Positions 52,777-59,285 of a stretch of 64,000 bases of DNA are shown in pieces. The notes below the pieces were generated by a model. The model was not told the origin of the DNA. It searched no databases and saw only the letters and a program-made list of their open reading frames with translations. Location of the stretch: assembly GCA_035948315.1 (NCBI GenBank), contig DASZJG010000095.1, forward strand, positions 62,001 to 126,000. The letters run 5' to 3'. Numbering within the stretch: the stretch's first letter is position 1; the number at the start of each line of letters is the position of its first letter. Origin of the DNA: CAJCJE01 sp035948315 (GTDB lineage: Bacteria > Actinomycetota > Actinomycetes > Mycobacteriales > Pseudonocardiaceae). The translations under genes were made by a program, and so were the position numbers.

Positions 52777-52848
52777 GCCTCTTCAGCTCGACCGGCCGAG
52801 CACCCGTCTCGTAAGCGGGAGGACCGGGTTCAAGTCCCGGGAGAGGCT
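52777..52848 (+). tRNA. tRNA-Thr (anticodon CGT)
   Basis: 72 nt. Acceptor GCCTCTT/GAGAGGC, anticodon stem-loop CCCGT-CTCGTAA-GCGGG, T-arm CCGGG-TTCAAGT-CCCGG, discriminator T. Position 8 is C rather than T. Confidence 0.85.
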
Positions 52849-52864
52849 CGCAAGTTCAGGTTGG

Positions 52865-52935
52865 TCCCGGTTGGTGCAGTGGCAGCATGGCGGATTTTGG
52901 CTCCGCAGAGCCAGGTTCGAGTCCTGGGCTGGGAG
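52865..52935 (+). tRNA. tRNA-Gln (anticodon TTG)
   Basis: 71 nt, near-canonical. Acceptor TCCCGGT/GCTGGGA, anticodon stem-loop GCGGA-TTTTGGC-TCCGC, T-arm CCAGG-TTCGAGT-CCTGG, discriminator G. Confidence 0.92.
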
Positions 52936-52943
52936 CGGCACGG

Positions 52944-53014
52944 TGCCCGTTCGTCCAATGGCAGGACGCCAGACTCTGAATCTGGCGATCGAGGTTCGAG
53001 TCCTCGGCGGGCAG
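52944..53014 (+). tRNA. tRNA-Gln (anticodon CTG)
   Basis: 71 nt, near-canonical. Acceptor TGCCCGT/GCGGGCA, anticodon stem-loop CCAGA-CTCTGAA-TCTGG, T-arm CGAGG-TTCGAGT-CCTCG, discriminator G. 8 bp after the other tRNA-Gln. Confidence 0.92.
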
Positions 53015-53042
53015 CGCACGAGCGACGAAAGTAGGAAGGGAG

Positions 53043-53127
53043 GCCCTCGTGGTGAAAATGGCAGACACCCGCGATTCAAAATCGCGTGTCCGGTACGGAC
53101 GTGCAGGTTCGACTCCTGCCGGGGGCA
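53043..53127 (+). tRNA. tRNA-Leu (anticodon CAA)
   Basis: 85 nt, class II. Acceptor GCCCTCG/CGGGGGC, anticodon stem-loop CGCGA-TTCAAAA-TCGCG, variable arm TGTCCGGTACGGACG, T-arm GCAGG-TTCGACT-CCTGC, discriminator A (typical of tRNA-Leu). Reads TTG; it is not the TTA-reading (bldA-type) tRNA. Confidence 0.93.
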
Positions 53128-53157
53128 CGGGCACCTGGCAGGGCGCCGCGCGAACGG

Positions 53158-53245
53158 GGAGGGCTGGCCGAGTGGTGAAGGCACCGGGTTGCTAACCCGA
53201 GGTCCGGGCGAGAGCCCGGCGCGCGTTCGATCCGCGCGCCCTCCG
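53158..53245 (+). tRNA. tRNA-Ser (anticodon GCT)
   Basis: 88 nt, class II. Acceptor GGAGGGC/GCCCTCC, anticodon loop TTGCTAA, long variable arm (GGTCCGGGCGAGAGCCCGG), T-arm GCGCG-TTCGATC-CGCGC, discriminator G. Confidence 0.92.
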
Positions 53246-53277
53246 CGCGAGTGCTTCCGTGGGGCGCACTCGCGGGT

Positions 53278-53349
53278 CGAGGTGGAGCATGGCGGTCTGT
53301 GCGGCGCCCTGATATGGCGCAGGACCAGGTTCGACTCCTGGCACCTCGA
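53278..53349 (+). tRNA. tRNA-Ile (anticodon GAT), atypical acceptor
   Basis: 72 nt. Acceptor CGAGGTG/CACCTCG (seven pairs), D-stem GCAT/GTGC, anticodon stem-loop GCGCC-CTGATAT-GGCGC, T-arm CCAGG-TTCGACT-CCTGG, discriminator A. The C1-G72 acceptor and non-T position 8 are unlike the standard bacterial tRNA-Ile. Confidence 0.82.
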
Positions 53350-53363
53350 CGAATATCCATAAT

Positions 53364-53452
53364 GGAGGATTGGCCGAGCCCGGCAAGGCAGCCGTCCCGA
53401 AAACGGTGGTCGGCGCGCGAGCGTCGCGCAGGTTCGAATCCTGCATCCTCCG
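53364..53452 (+). tRNA. tRNA-Ser (anticodon CGA), C33 variant
   Basis: 89 nt, class II. Acceptor GGAGGAT/ATCCTCC, anticodon stem GCCGT/ACGGT with loop CCCGAAA, so the invariant T33 is C. Long variable arm, T-arm GCAGG-TTCGAAT-CCTGC, discriminator G. Confidence 0.85.
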
Positions 53453-53467
53453 CAGGTCGCTGGCGGC

Positions 53468-53493
53468 GATACAGGTTCGACTCCTGGTCGGGA
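53468..53493 (+). pseudogene. tRNA 3' fragment (T-arm remnant)
   Basis: ACAGG-TTCGACT-CCTGG followed by TCGGGAA looks like a T-arm and 3' acceptor strand with no matching 5' half. It lies 16 bp after the last complete tRNA and is best read as a truncated tenth member of the array. Confidence 0.5.
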
Positions 53494-53521
53494 ACCGGCG
53501 TGTTCGCTACGGTCTTGGCCC

Positions 53522-54355
53522 ATGACGGACAGTGGTGACCGCGAAGCCGATCGGATGCCCTCGTGGGCGCCGGAGGACATCGACTGGCGCAAGCCCAGCG
53601 TGGCCAGGGTGTACGACGTGCATCTGGGTGGCGCGCACAACTTCGCGGTGGACCGGGAAGTCGCCGCCGAGTTGGCCAGGATCATGCCGGACCTGCCGGG
53701 GCTGTTCCGGGCGAACCGGTCTTTTCTGCGTCGGGCCGTCCGGTTCCTGGTCGACGCGGGCGTCACGCAGTTCCTCGATCTGGGCTCGGGGATTCCGACG
53801 GCGGGCAACGTGCATGAGATCGCGCAGCTCGCGAATCCGGAGTGCCGGGTCGTCTACGTGGACGTCGATCCGGTCGCGGTGGCGCACAGCAGGCGGATCC
53901 TGGCCGAGAACCCACGCGCGGACGCGCTGCGGGGCGATCTGCGCAGGCCGGCCGAGATCCTGGCGGATCCGCTGGTCGGCGAGCTGCTCGACGTCGATCG
54001 GCCGGTCGCGGTGCTGCTGGTGGCCGCGTTGAACTTCGTTTCGGACGCGGACGAGCCGGGGGAGATCATCCGCCGTTATCTGGAGCGGGTGCCGGCCGGG
54101 AGTTATCTGGTGCTCTCGCATCCGACGCACGGGACGGTCGCGCCGCAGCAGTCGAAGGCGGCGGTCGAGGTGTACCGGCGGGATGTGGACAACATCTTCA
54201 TTCGGGACCGCGAGCAGATCGAGGGCTGGCTGACCGGACTGGAGCTGCTCGACCCGGGGCTGGTCTACATCAATGCCTGGCGGCCGGAGGTTCTGCAGGA
54301 CGCGCGGGAGGCGCGGCGGTGGCCGCAACTGTGTTGCGTGGCGCGCAATCCCTGA
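53522..54355 (+). CDS. DUF574-family SAM-dependent methyltransferase
   Basis: A 277-aa protein of the actinomycete-specific DUF574 (Methyltransf_19) family. Diagnostic segments: IDWRKPSVARVYDVHLGGAHNFAVDRE, NRSFLRRAVRFL, QFLDLGSGIPTAGNVHE (SAM motif I), VVYVDVDPVAVAHSR and VLLVAALNFV. Streptomycetes encode many copies next to DUF397/XRE regulators; here it stands alone after the tRNA array. Substrate unknown. ATG at 53522. Confidence 0.9.
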   Translation: MTDSGDREADRMPSWAPEDIDWRKPSVARVYDVHLGGAHNFAVDREVAAELARIMPDLPGLFRANRSFLRRAVRFLVDAGVTQFLDLGSGIPTAGNVHEIAQLANPECRVVYVDVDPVAVAHSRRILAENPRADALRGDLRRPAEILADPLVGELLDVDRPVAVLLVAALNFVSDADEPGEIIRRYLERVPAGSYLVLSHPTHGTVAPQQSKAAVEVYRRDVDNIFIRDREQIEGWLTGLELLDPGLVYINAWRPEVLQDAREARRWPQLCCVARNP

Positions 54356-54358
54356 TGG

Positions 54359-54374
54359 TGTGACCCGGGTCACT
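54359..54374. promoter_or_regulatory. CRP-like box
   Basis: TGTGACCCGGGTCACT: a 14-bp perfect palindrome (GTGACCCGGGTCAC) and a nine-of-ten match to TGTGA-N6-TCACA. It starts just after the DUF574 stop and lies 143 bp before the beta-helix gene. Confidence 0.5.
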
Positions 54375-54390
54375 CGCTGATCAAGGCCAA

Positions 54391-54402
54391 TGGTCCATAC
54401 CA
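54391..54402. promoter_or_regulatory. DasR-like box (dre-like)
   Basis: TGGTCCATACCA differs from TGGTCTAGACCA at two positions and keeps both half-sites. It lies directly upstream of a -35 hexamer, a position suited to repression. Confidence 0.5.
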
Positions 54403-54408
54403 GAGGTC

Positions 54409-54438
54409 TTGACGTACTCAGCTCCGCATGAGTTAAAT
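54409..54438 (+). promoter_or_regulatory. sigma70-type promoter of the beta-helix gene
   Basis: -35 TTGACG (54409-54414), 18-bp spacer, -10 TTAAAT (54433-54438). Transcription would start about 55 bp before GTG 54502. Confidence 0.5.
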
Positions 54439-54501
54439 CACGTCGTGAACTAAGCCGCGATCGAAGCGGACCCGTCCTGCATCTGGGAAAGGACGACTGC
54501 A

Positions 54502-56346
54502 GTGCCCTCTGCATCCAACGAGAACGAACCGCGTCCCGCCTTAGCCGGCCTCGGCAGGCGAAGCTTCCTGACCCTGGCTTCCGGTGCCGCGCTCGCGGCT
54601 CCCGCGGTGCTCTCCGCCGCCGCTCCGGCCGCCGCGTCGACCCTGCCGAGAACGCAAGCGACGACGACGGCCGCCGCGCCGCCACCTCCGCCGCCCCCCG
54701 CCAAGGGCGACCCGGACTTCGGCCCGAACGTCTACGTTTTCGACGGCAGCATGGACAGCAAGACCATCCAGTCGACCATCGACGCGATCTACGCCCAGCA
54801 GCAGGGCGCCGAGTTCGGCCCAGGCCGCTACGCGCTGCTGTTCAAGCCGGGCGGCTACGGCATCGACGTCAAGCTCGGCTACTACATGCAGGCCGCGGGC
54901 CTCGGGCTCCAGCCGGCCTCCACCAGCATCACCTCCTCGCTTCAGACGCTCGGCGACGCGCACGGCAACAACACGCTGGTCAACTTCTGGCGCGGCGCGG
55001 AGAACTTCATGGCCGTGCCGACGAGCGGCCAGGACACCTGGGCGGTCTCGCAGGGCACCTTCTACCGGCGCATCTACCTGCTCGGCGACCTCAAGCTCGA
55101 CGACGGCTCCTGGTCCAGCGGCGGGTTCATCGCCGACTGCCAGATCACCGGCCAGGTCAACTCCGGCACTCAGCAGCAGTGGGTCACCCGCAACTCGGTG
55201 ATCGGCAACTGGGTCGGCTCCAACTGGAACTTCGTCTACGTCGGCGTGGCCAACGCGCCGAACACCAGCTTCCCGACCCCGCCGTACACGTCGGTCTCGC
55301 ACACGCCGGTGGTCGCCGAGAAGCCGTTCGTCTACATCGACGGGACCGGCGCCTGGCAGGTGTTCGTGCCGGCCGTGCGGCAGAACACGCAGGCCCCCAG
55401 TTGGGAGGGGCGCAAGCCGGCCGGCACGTCCATCCCGATCTCGCAGTTCTACATCGCCAAGCCGGGCACGACCGCGGCCGAGTTCAACGCGGCGCTGGCG
55501 CAGGGCAAGCACCTGCTCATCACGCCGGGCGTCTACCAGCTCGACGACTCGATCAAGGTCACCCGGCCGAACACGGTCGTGCTCGGCCTCGGCTACGCGA
55601 CCCTGCAACCGAACAACGGCGTGGTCGCCGTCGACGTGGCCGATGTGGACGGTGTGCACCTGGCCGGCCTGCTGGTGCAGGCGGGCGCGACGTCCTCGGA
55701 CGCGCTGGTCCGGTTCGGGCCTGCCGGGAGCCACAGTAACCACGGCGCCAACCCGAGCACCATGCACGACGTGTTCCTGCGGATCGGCGGGAACGGCGTC
55801 GGCAAGTCCAAGCAGGCGATCGTGGTCAACAGCGGCAACGTGATCATCGACAACACCTGGGTCTGGCGCGCCGACCACGGCGACGGGGTCGGCTGGACCA
55901 TCAACACCTCGGACACCGGACTGGCGGTGAACGGCGACAACGTGACCGTGTACGGGTTGTTCGTCGAGCACCACCAGAAGGCACAGGTGCAGTGGAACGG
56001 CCAGAACGGCCGGACCTACTTCTTCCAGAACGAGATGCCCTACGACCCGCCGAACCAGGCGGCGTGGATGGACGGCCCGCATCGCGGGTTCCCGGCCTAC
56101 CAGGTCGGCGACAACGTGCGCAGCCACGAGGCGTGGGGCCTGGGCAGCTACTGCATCTTCGCGGACGACCCGACGATCGTGTCGGACCGGGCGATCGCGG
56201 CGCCGCGGAACCCGAACGTGAAGTTCCACAGCATGATCACGTTCTCGCTGGGCGGCGGCCAGGGCACGATCGCGCACGTGGTCAACACCACCGGCGGGCC
56301 CTCGGATGCCGAGACCAACCTGGCCATGCTGGCCAACTATCCGTAG
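54502..56346 (+). CDS. Tat-exported right-handed beta-helix protein (GH55-like)
   Basis: A 614-aa exported protein. Twin-arginine signal GRRSFLTLASGAAL (residues 18-31), cleavage near APAAAS. A Pro-rich spacer (58-66) precedes two pectate-lyase-like beta-helix halves: 'YVFDGSMDSKTIQSTIDAIYAQQ' opens the fold, and Asn-rich turns (NTSDTGLAVNGDNVTVYG, GKSKQAIVVNSGNVIIDN) mark coils. Such proteins are often loosely annotated adenylyl cyclase or GH55 beta-1,3-glucanase-like; I cannot assign the active site. GTG 54502 with GGAAAGGA upstream. Leucine 14 is TTA (54541-54543). CRP-like and dre-like sites precede it, as for the chitinase. Confidence 0.75.
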   Translation: MPSASNENEPRPALAGLGRRSFLTLASGAALAAPAVLSAAAPAAASTLPRTQATTTAAAPPPPPPPAKGDPDFGPNVYVFDGSMDSKTIQSTIDAIYAQQQGAEFGPGRYALLFKPGGYGIDVKLGYYMQAAGLGLQPASTSITSSLQTLGDAHGNNTLVNFWRGAENFMAVPTSGQDTWAVSQGTFYRRIYLLGDLKLDDGSWSSGGFIADCQITGQVNSGTQQQWVTRNSVIGNWVGSNWNFVYVGVANAPNTSFPTPPYTSVSHTPVVAEKPFVYIDGTGAWQVFVPAVRQNTQAPSWEGRKPAGTSIPISQFYIAKPGTTAAEFNAALAQGKHLLITPGVYQLDDSIKVTRPNTVVLGLGYATLQPNNGVVAVDVADVDGVHLAGLLVQAGATSSDALVRFGPAGSHSNHGANPSTMHDVFLRIGGNGVGKSKQAIVVNSGNVIIDNTWVWRADHGDGVGWTINTSDTGLAVNGDNVTVYGLFVEHHQKAQVQWNGQNGRTYFFQNEMPYDPPNQAAWMDGPHRGFPAYQVGDNVRSHEAWGLGSYCIFADDPTIVSDRAIAAPRNPNVKFHSMITFSLGGGQGTIAHVVNTTGGPSDAETNLAMLANYP

Positions 56347-56381
56347 GGAATGTTCGCGACCCGCGCATCGTTCTTGTCACC

Positions 56382-56504
56382 ATGAAGGTTCGCAACTCGC
56401 TGCGGTCGATGAAGAACAAGCCGGGCGCCCAGGTGGTGCGCCGCAACGGCAAGACTTTCGTGATCAACAAGAAGAACCCCAGGTTCACCGCTCGCCAGGG
56501 CTGA
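56382..56504 (+). CDS. rpmJ: ribosomal protein bL36, zinc-free (type B) paralogue
   Basis: A 40-aa bL36: MKVRNSLRSMK, then VVRRNGKTFVINKKNPRF. The four zinc ligands (C-x2-C, C, H) of standard L36 are missing, which defines the C-minus paralogue. In other actinobacteria such paralogues are repressed by Zur and replace the zinc form during zinc starvation. I see no convincing Zur box in the 35-bp gap upstream, and no clear ribosome-binding site. A strong hairpin follows. Confidence 0.93.
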   Translation: MKVRNSLRSMKNKPGAQVVRRNGKTFVINKKNPRFTARQG

Positions 56505-56514
56505 GCAGGATCGC

Positions 56515-56547
56515 AAGCCGCTCCCGATAGGTTGTCGGGGGCGGCTT
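56515..56547 (+). terminator. hairpin after rpmJ
   Basis: AAGCCGC-TCCCGA (56515-56527) pairs with TCGGGG-GCGGCTT (56535-56547), 7-base loop. Strong stem, short T-stretch only. Confidence 0.6.
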
Positions 56548-56573
56548 GTGGCATGTTCGGGGAGGTTGCGCGG

Positions 56574-57515
56574 GTGCGGGTGTACGGCGGGGCGCTGTTC
56601 TGGGATCCGGTTCGCGAGGCGCGGGACGCTGAGCAGCGCGGGTTCGACGGGGTGCGGGTGCTCGACCACTTCTCGGCGCCCGCGTCGGCGGATGCGTCGT
56701 TCGCGGTGCCGCACAGCCTGGTGACGCTGGGCGCGGCGGCCGCTGCGACCAGTCGGATCGGGTTGACGCAGACCGTGCTGTGCAACACCTTCCGCAATCC
56801 GGCGGAGATCGCGCAGGCCATCGCCACGCTGCACCGGATCTCCGGCGGGCGGGCCGAACTCGGGCTCGGCGCCGGTTGGCACCGCGGCGAGCACGAGGCG
56901 TTCGGCTATCCGTTTCCTGGTCCGGTGGAGCGGCTTGAGCGGCTGCGCGAGGCGGTGTCGATCTGCCGGGCGATGTTGCGCGGCAATGGGGTGGTCTCGT
57001 TCGAGGGGCGGTACTACCGGGCCGTTCATGACGTGCCGTGGCCGGAGTTGCCCTCAGTGCCGCGGGTGATGGTCGGAGGGACCGGGGCGAAGCTGCTCGC
57101 CTTGGCGGGGGAGTTGGCCGATCGGGTTGATCTGGTGCACGGGAACCGGGGCGGGCTGCCGTTTCTTGGCGGAGAGCTGCACAACGGCGTGCGGCGGATC
57201 GGCGGGCTGCGGGACATCGCGGTGCGGGCGGGGGAGGCGGTGGGGAACGTTCCCGCGTTCTCGGCGACGATTCTGGTGTCGTTGTCGCAGGATGCGGGCG
57301 AGGTCGCCCGACGGCGGGCGGAGGTTGCGGCGGCTACCGGGGCGACCGTTGACGAGATCGCGGCGGACCTGCTCTACGTCGTCGGCACGCAAGGCGATCT
57401 GCGGCGCGTGCTGGACACGGTGGCCGGGCTCGGGTTCGACCGGGTGCACCTCGGCGCGGTGCCACCGGACGCGGCGGCCACCCTGGATCTGATCAGCGAG
57501 CTGTTGCCTGGCTGA
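56574..57515 (+). CDS. LLM-class (F420/FMN-dependent) oxidoreductase
   Basis: A 313-aa luciferase-like TIM-barrel protein. 'RISGGRAELGLGAGWHRGEHEAFGYPFP' and 'VMVGGTGAKLLALAGELADRVDL' are the family's cofactor-binding segments; F420 is the usual cofactor in actinobacteria. I chose GTG 56574, which follows GGGGAGG (56559-56565) at 8 bases, over ATG 56553. Substrate unknown. Confidence 0.88.
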   Translation: MRVYGGALFWDPVREARDAEQRGFDGVRVLDHFSAPASADASFAVPHSLVTLGAAAAATSRIGLTQTVLCNTFRNPAEIAQAIATLHRISGGRAELGLGAGWHRGEHEAFGYPFPGPVERLERLREAVSICRAMLRGNGVVSFEGRYYRAVHDVPWPELPSVPRVMVGGTGAKLLALAGELADRVDLVHGNRGGLPFLGGELHNGVRRIGGLRDIAVRAGEAVGNVPAFSATILVSLSQDAGEVARRRAEVAAATGATVDEIAADLLYVVGTQGDLRRVLDTVAGLGFDRVHLGAVPPDAAATLDLISELLPG

Positions 57516-57528
57516 CGGCGAGCGCAAC

Positions 57529-58482
57529 CTATTGGTCGCGTCGGGCACGGGCGCGACGCTTTCCCTCGTGCATGGCCGCGACCCGCGCGATCGGAATCGT
57601 GTGGCCCTCGGCGACCACGTCCTCGGGCAGTGACTGGGGCGCGGGCATGTGCTCGGCCCACGGGTCGGCGTCGCCGAGCAGGCCGATGGCGTTGCGCACG
57701 GTGAAATCGGCGGGGGAGACGTTGTCCAGGTCCGACCAGGCGACCGGGAAGGACACCGGCGTGCCCGGACGGACGCGCGGGCTGTACACGGCGGCGACCG
57801 TGCCGGAGCCGGCCCGCGTCGAATCCAGGAAGACCTTGCCGTGCCGGTCCTCCCTGATGAACGCGGTGGTCGCCAGTTCAGGGTCGATGCGCTCGGCGCG
57901 GGCGGCCAACGCCCTGGTCGCGGCGGCCACGTCGGTGGGTTCGGCGGCCTCGTCGATGGGCACGAAGATATGCACGCCCTTGGATCCGCTGGTCTTCACC
58001 GCGCCGGCCAGGCCGCAGTCGGCCAGCGCCTGCCGGACCAGGTGCGCCGCCCGGACGACCAGCGCGAACTCCTCGCCCTCCGGCGGGTCGAGGTCGAGCA
58101 CGAGATGGGTGGCGTGGCCGGGTTTCGCGGTGGTGAACAGGGTGGGGTGGTATTCGATGGCGCGCTGGTTGGCGAACCAGAGCAGGGTGCGCCGGTCGTT
58201 GCACAAGCCGTAACTCACCTCGCGGTGGGAGGTGTCCGCCCACTGACCGACCCTGGGCACCCACTCCGGGGTGTATTTCGGCAGGTTCTTCTGCATGAAG
58301 GGCTGCTGGCCGCGCAGCGCGCGAATCACCGAGAGCGGCCGGTCGGCGAGCACGGGCAGGAACTTCTCGCGGACCCCGTCGAGGTAGTCGACCAGGTCGC
58401 GCTTGGTCGCCTCGGCCCCGTCGAACAGCGGTTGGTCCAGGTTGGTCAGCCCGACGCCGTCCCGCTCCTCCGCAGCGCTCAT
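57529..58482 (-). CDS. stand-alone LigD-type DNA polymerase/primase domain protein
   Basis: A 317-aa AEP-superfamily protein equal to the polymerase domain of LigD. Catalytic acidic pair D130/D132 in HLVLDLDPPEG, nucleotide-binding KTSGSKGVHIFVP (163-175), and 'GTVAAVYSPRVRPGTPVSFPVAWSDL' near the end. It fills gaps during non-homologous end joining with Ku and a ligase encoded elsewhere. ATG at 58480-58482; it follows an SDR gene by 18 bp on the same strand. Confidence 0.92.
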   Translation of the reverse strand: MSAAEERDGVGLTNLDQPLFDGAEATKRDLVDYLDGVREKFLPVLADRPLSVIRALRGQQPFMQKNLPKYTPEWVPRVGQWADTSHREVSYGLCNDRRTLLWFANQRAIEYHPTLFTTAKPGHATHLVLDLDPPEGEEFALVVRAAHLVRQALADCGLAGAVKTSGSKGVHIFVPIDEAAEPTDVAAATRALAARAERIDPELATTAFIREDRHGKVFLDSTRAGSGTVAAVYSPRVRPGTPVSFPVAWSDLDNVSPADFTVRNAIGLLGDADPWAEHMPAPQSLPEDVVAEGHTIPIARVAAMHEGKRRARARRDQ

Positions 58483-58500
58483 GGCGCCACCCTAGCCCGC

Positions 58501-59244
58501 TCAGCGCGGGTACATGCCGCCGTCGATGCTGATCACCTGGTTGGTCAGGTAGGCGTTGCGCAACACGGCCATGGCCAGGTCCGCGACCTCGGCCGGGTCG
58601 CCGACCCGGCCGACCGGGACGCGGCCTGCCAACTCCTCCGGTGTGCCGGGCAGCATGCCGGTCTCGATCAGGCCCGGCGCGAGCGAGTTCACCGTGACGC
58701 CGTCGGCGGCGACCCGCGCGGCCAGGTAGTGGGTGAGGCCGTGCAGGCCGGACTTGGCCGACGCGTAGTGCGGGCCGACGATGCCGCCGGTCAGCCCGGC
58801 GACCGACGACACGAACAGCACCCGGCCGAAGCGGCGCGCGCGCATCCCCGGCAGCACGGCCCTGGCCAGCAGATACGGGGCGCGCAGGTTGACCGCGATG
58901 GCCTCGTCGAACATGGCCGCGTCGACGTCCTCGTAGCCGCCGAAGGTGGCCAGGCCGGCGTTGGCGACCAGCAGGTCGATCTCGCCGAGCACCGCGGTCA
59001 CCTCGGCGATCAGGTGCTCCGGTGCGAGCGCGTTGCGCAGGTCGGCCTTGACCGCGACGGCCCGGCCGCCGTGCGCCTCGATGGTCGCGACCACCCCGTC
59101 CGCGTGCGCGGCATTGGCCGAATAGTGCACCGCGACGGCGACGCCCGAGGAAGCCAGGCGACGGCACAGGGCCGCGCCGATGCCACCGCTGCCGCCGGTC
59201 ACCAGCGCGATCCGGCCGGACAGTTCGGGCTCGATCATGGTCAT
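58501..59244 (-). CDS. SDR-family oxidoreductase (FabG-like)
   Basis: A 247-aa classical SDR: TGGSGGIG, VANAG, catalytic Ser in FVSSVAGL and YASAK, C-terminal NAYLTNQVISIDGGMYPR. Start at 59244 or 59238. It is the first gene of a two-gene minus-strand unit with the LigD-like gene and is divergent from the ThDP enzyme (41 bp apart). Confidence 0.9.
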   Translation of the reverse strand: MTMIEPELSGRIALVTGGSGGIGAALCRRLASSGVAVAVHYSANAAHADGVVATIEAHGGRAVAVKADLRNALAPEHLIAEVTAVLGEIDLLVANAGLATFGGYEDVDAAMFDEAIAVNLRAPYLLARAVLPGMRARRFGRVLFVSSVAGLTGGIVGPHYASAKSGLHGLTHYLAARVAADGVTVNSLAPGLIETGMLPGTPEELAGRVPVGRVGDPAEVADLAMAVLRNAYLTNQVISIDGGMYPR

Positions 59245-59285
59245 GATCGTGAAAATACCGCGATTCGGATCGATAGTGTGCTGGG

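Noticed and set aside
53041..53127. bldA (TTA-reading tRNA-Leu) in the array
   Set aside because: The anticodon is CAA, which reads TTG, not TTA.
52502..53362. 286-aa and 341-aa ORFs over the tRNA array
   Set aside because: They are open frames across structured RNA genes with no protein features; the tRNAs explain the sequence.
52594..53493. CRISPR array
   Set aside because: The periodic GGTTCGA words are T-loops of tRNAs; the units differ in sequence and length and fold as tRNAs.
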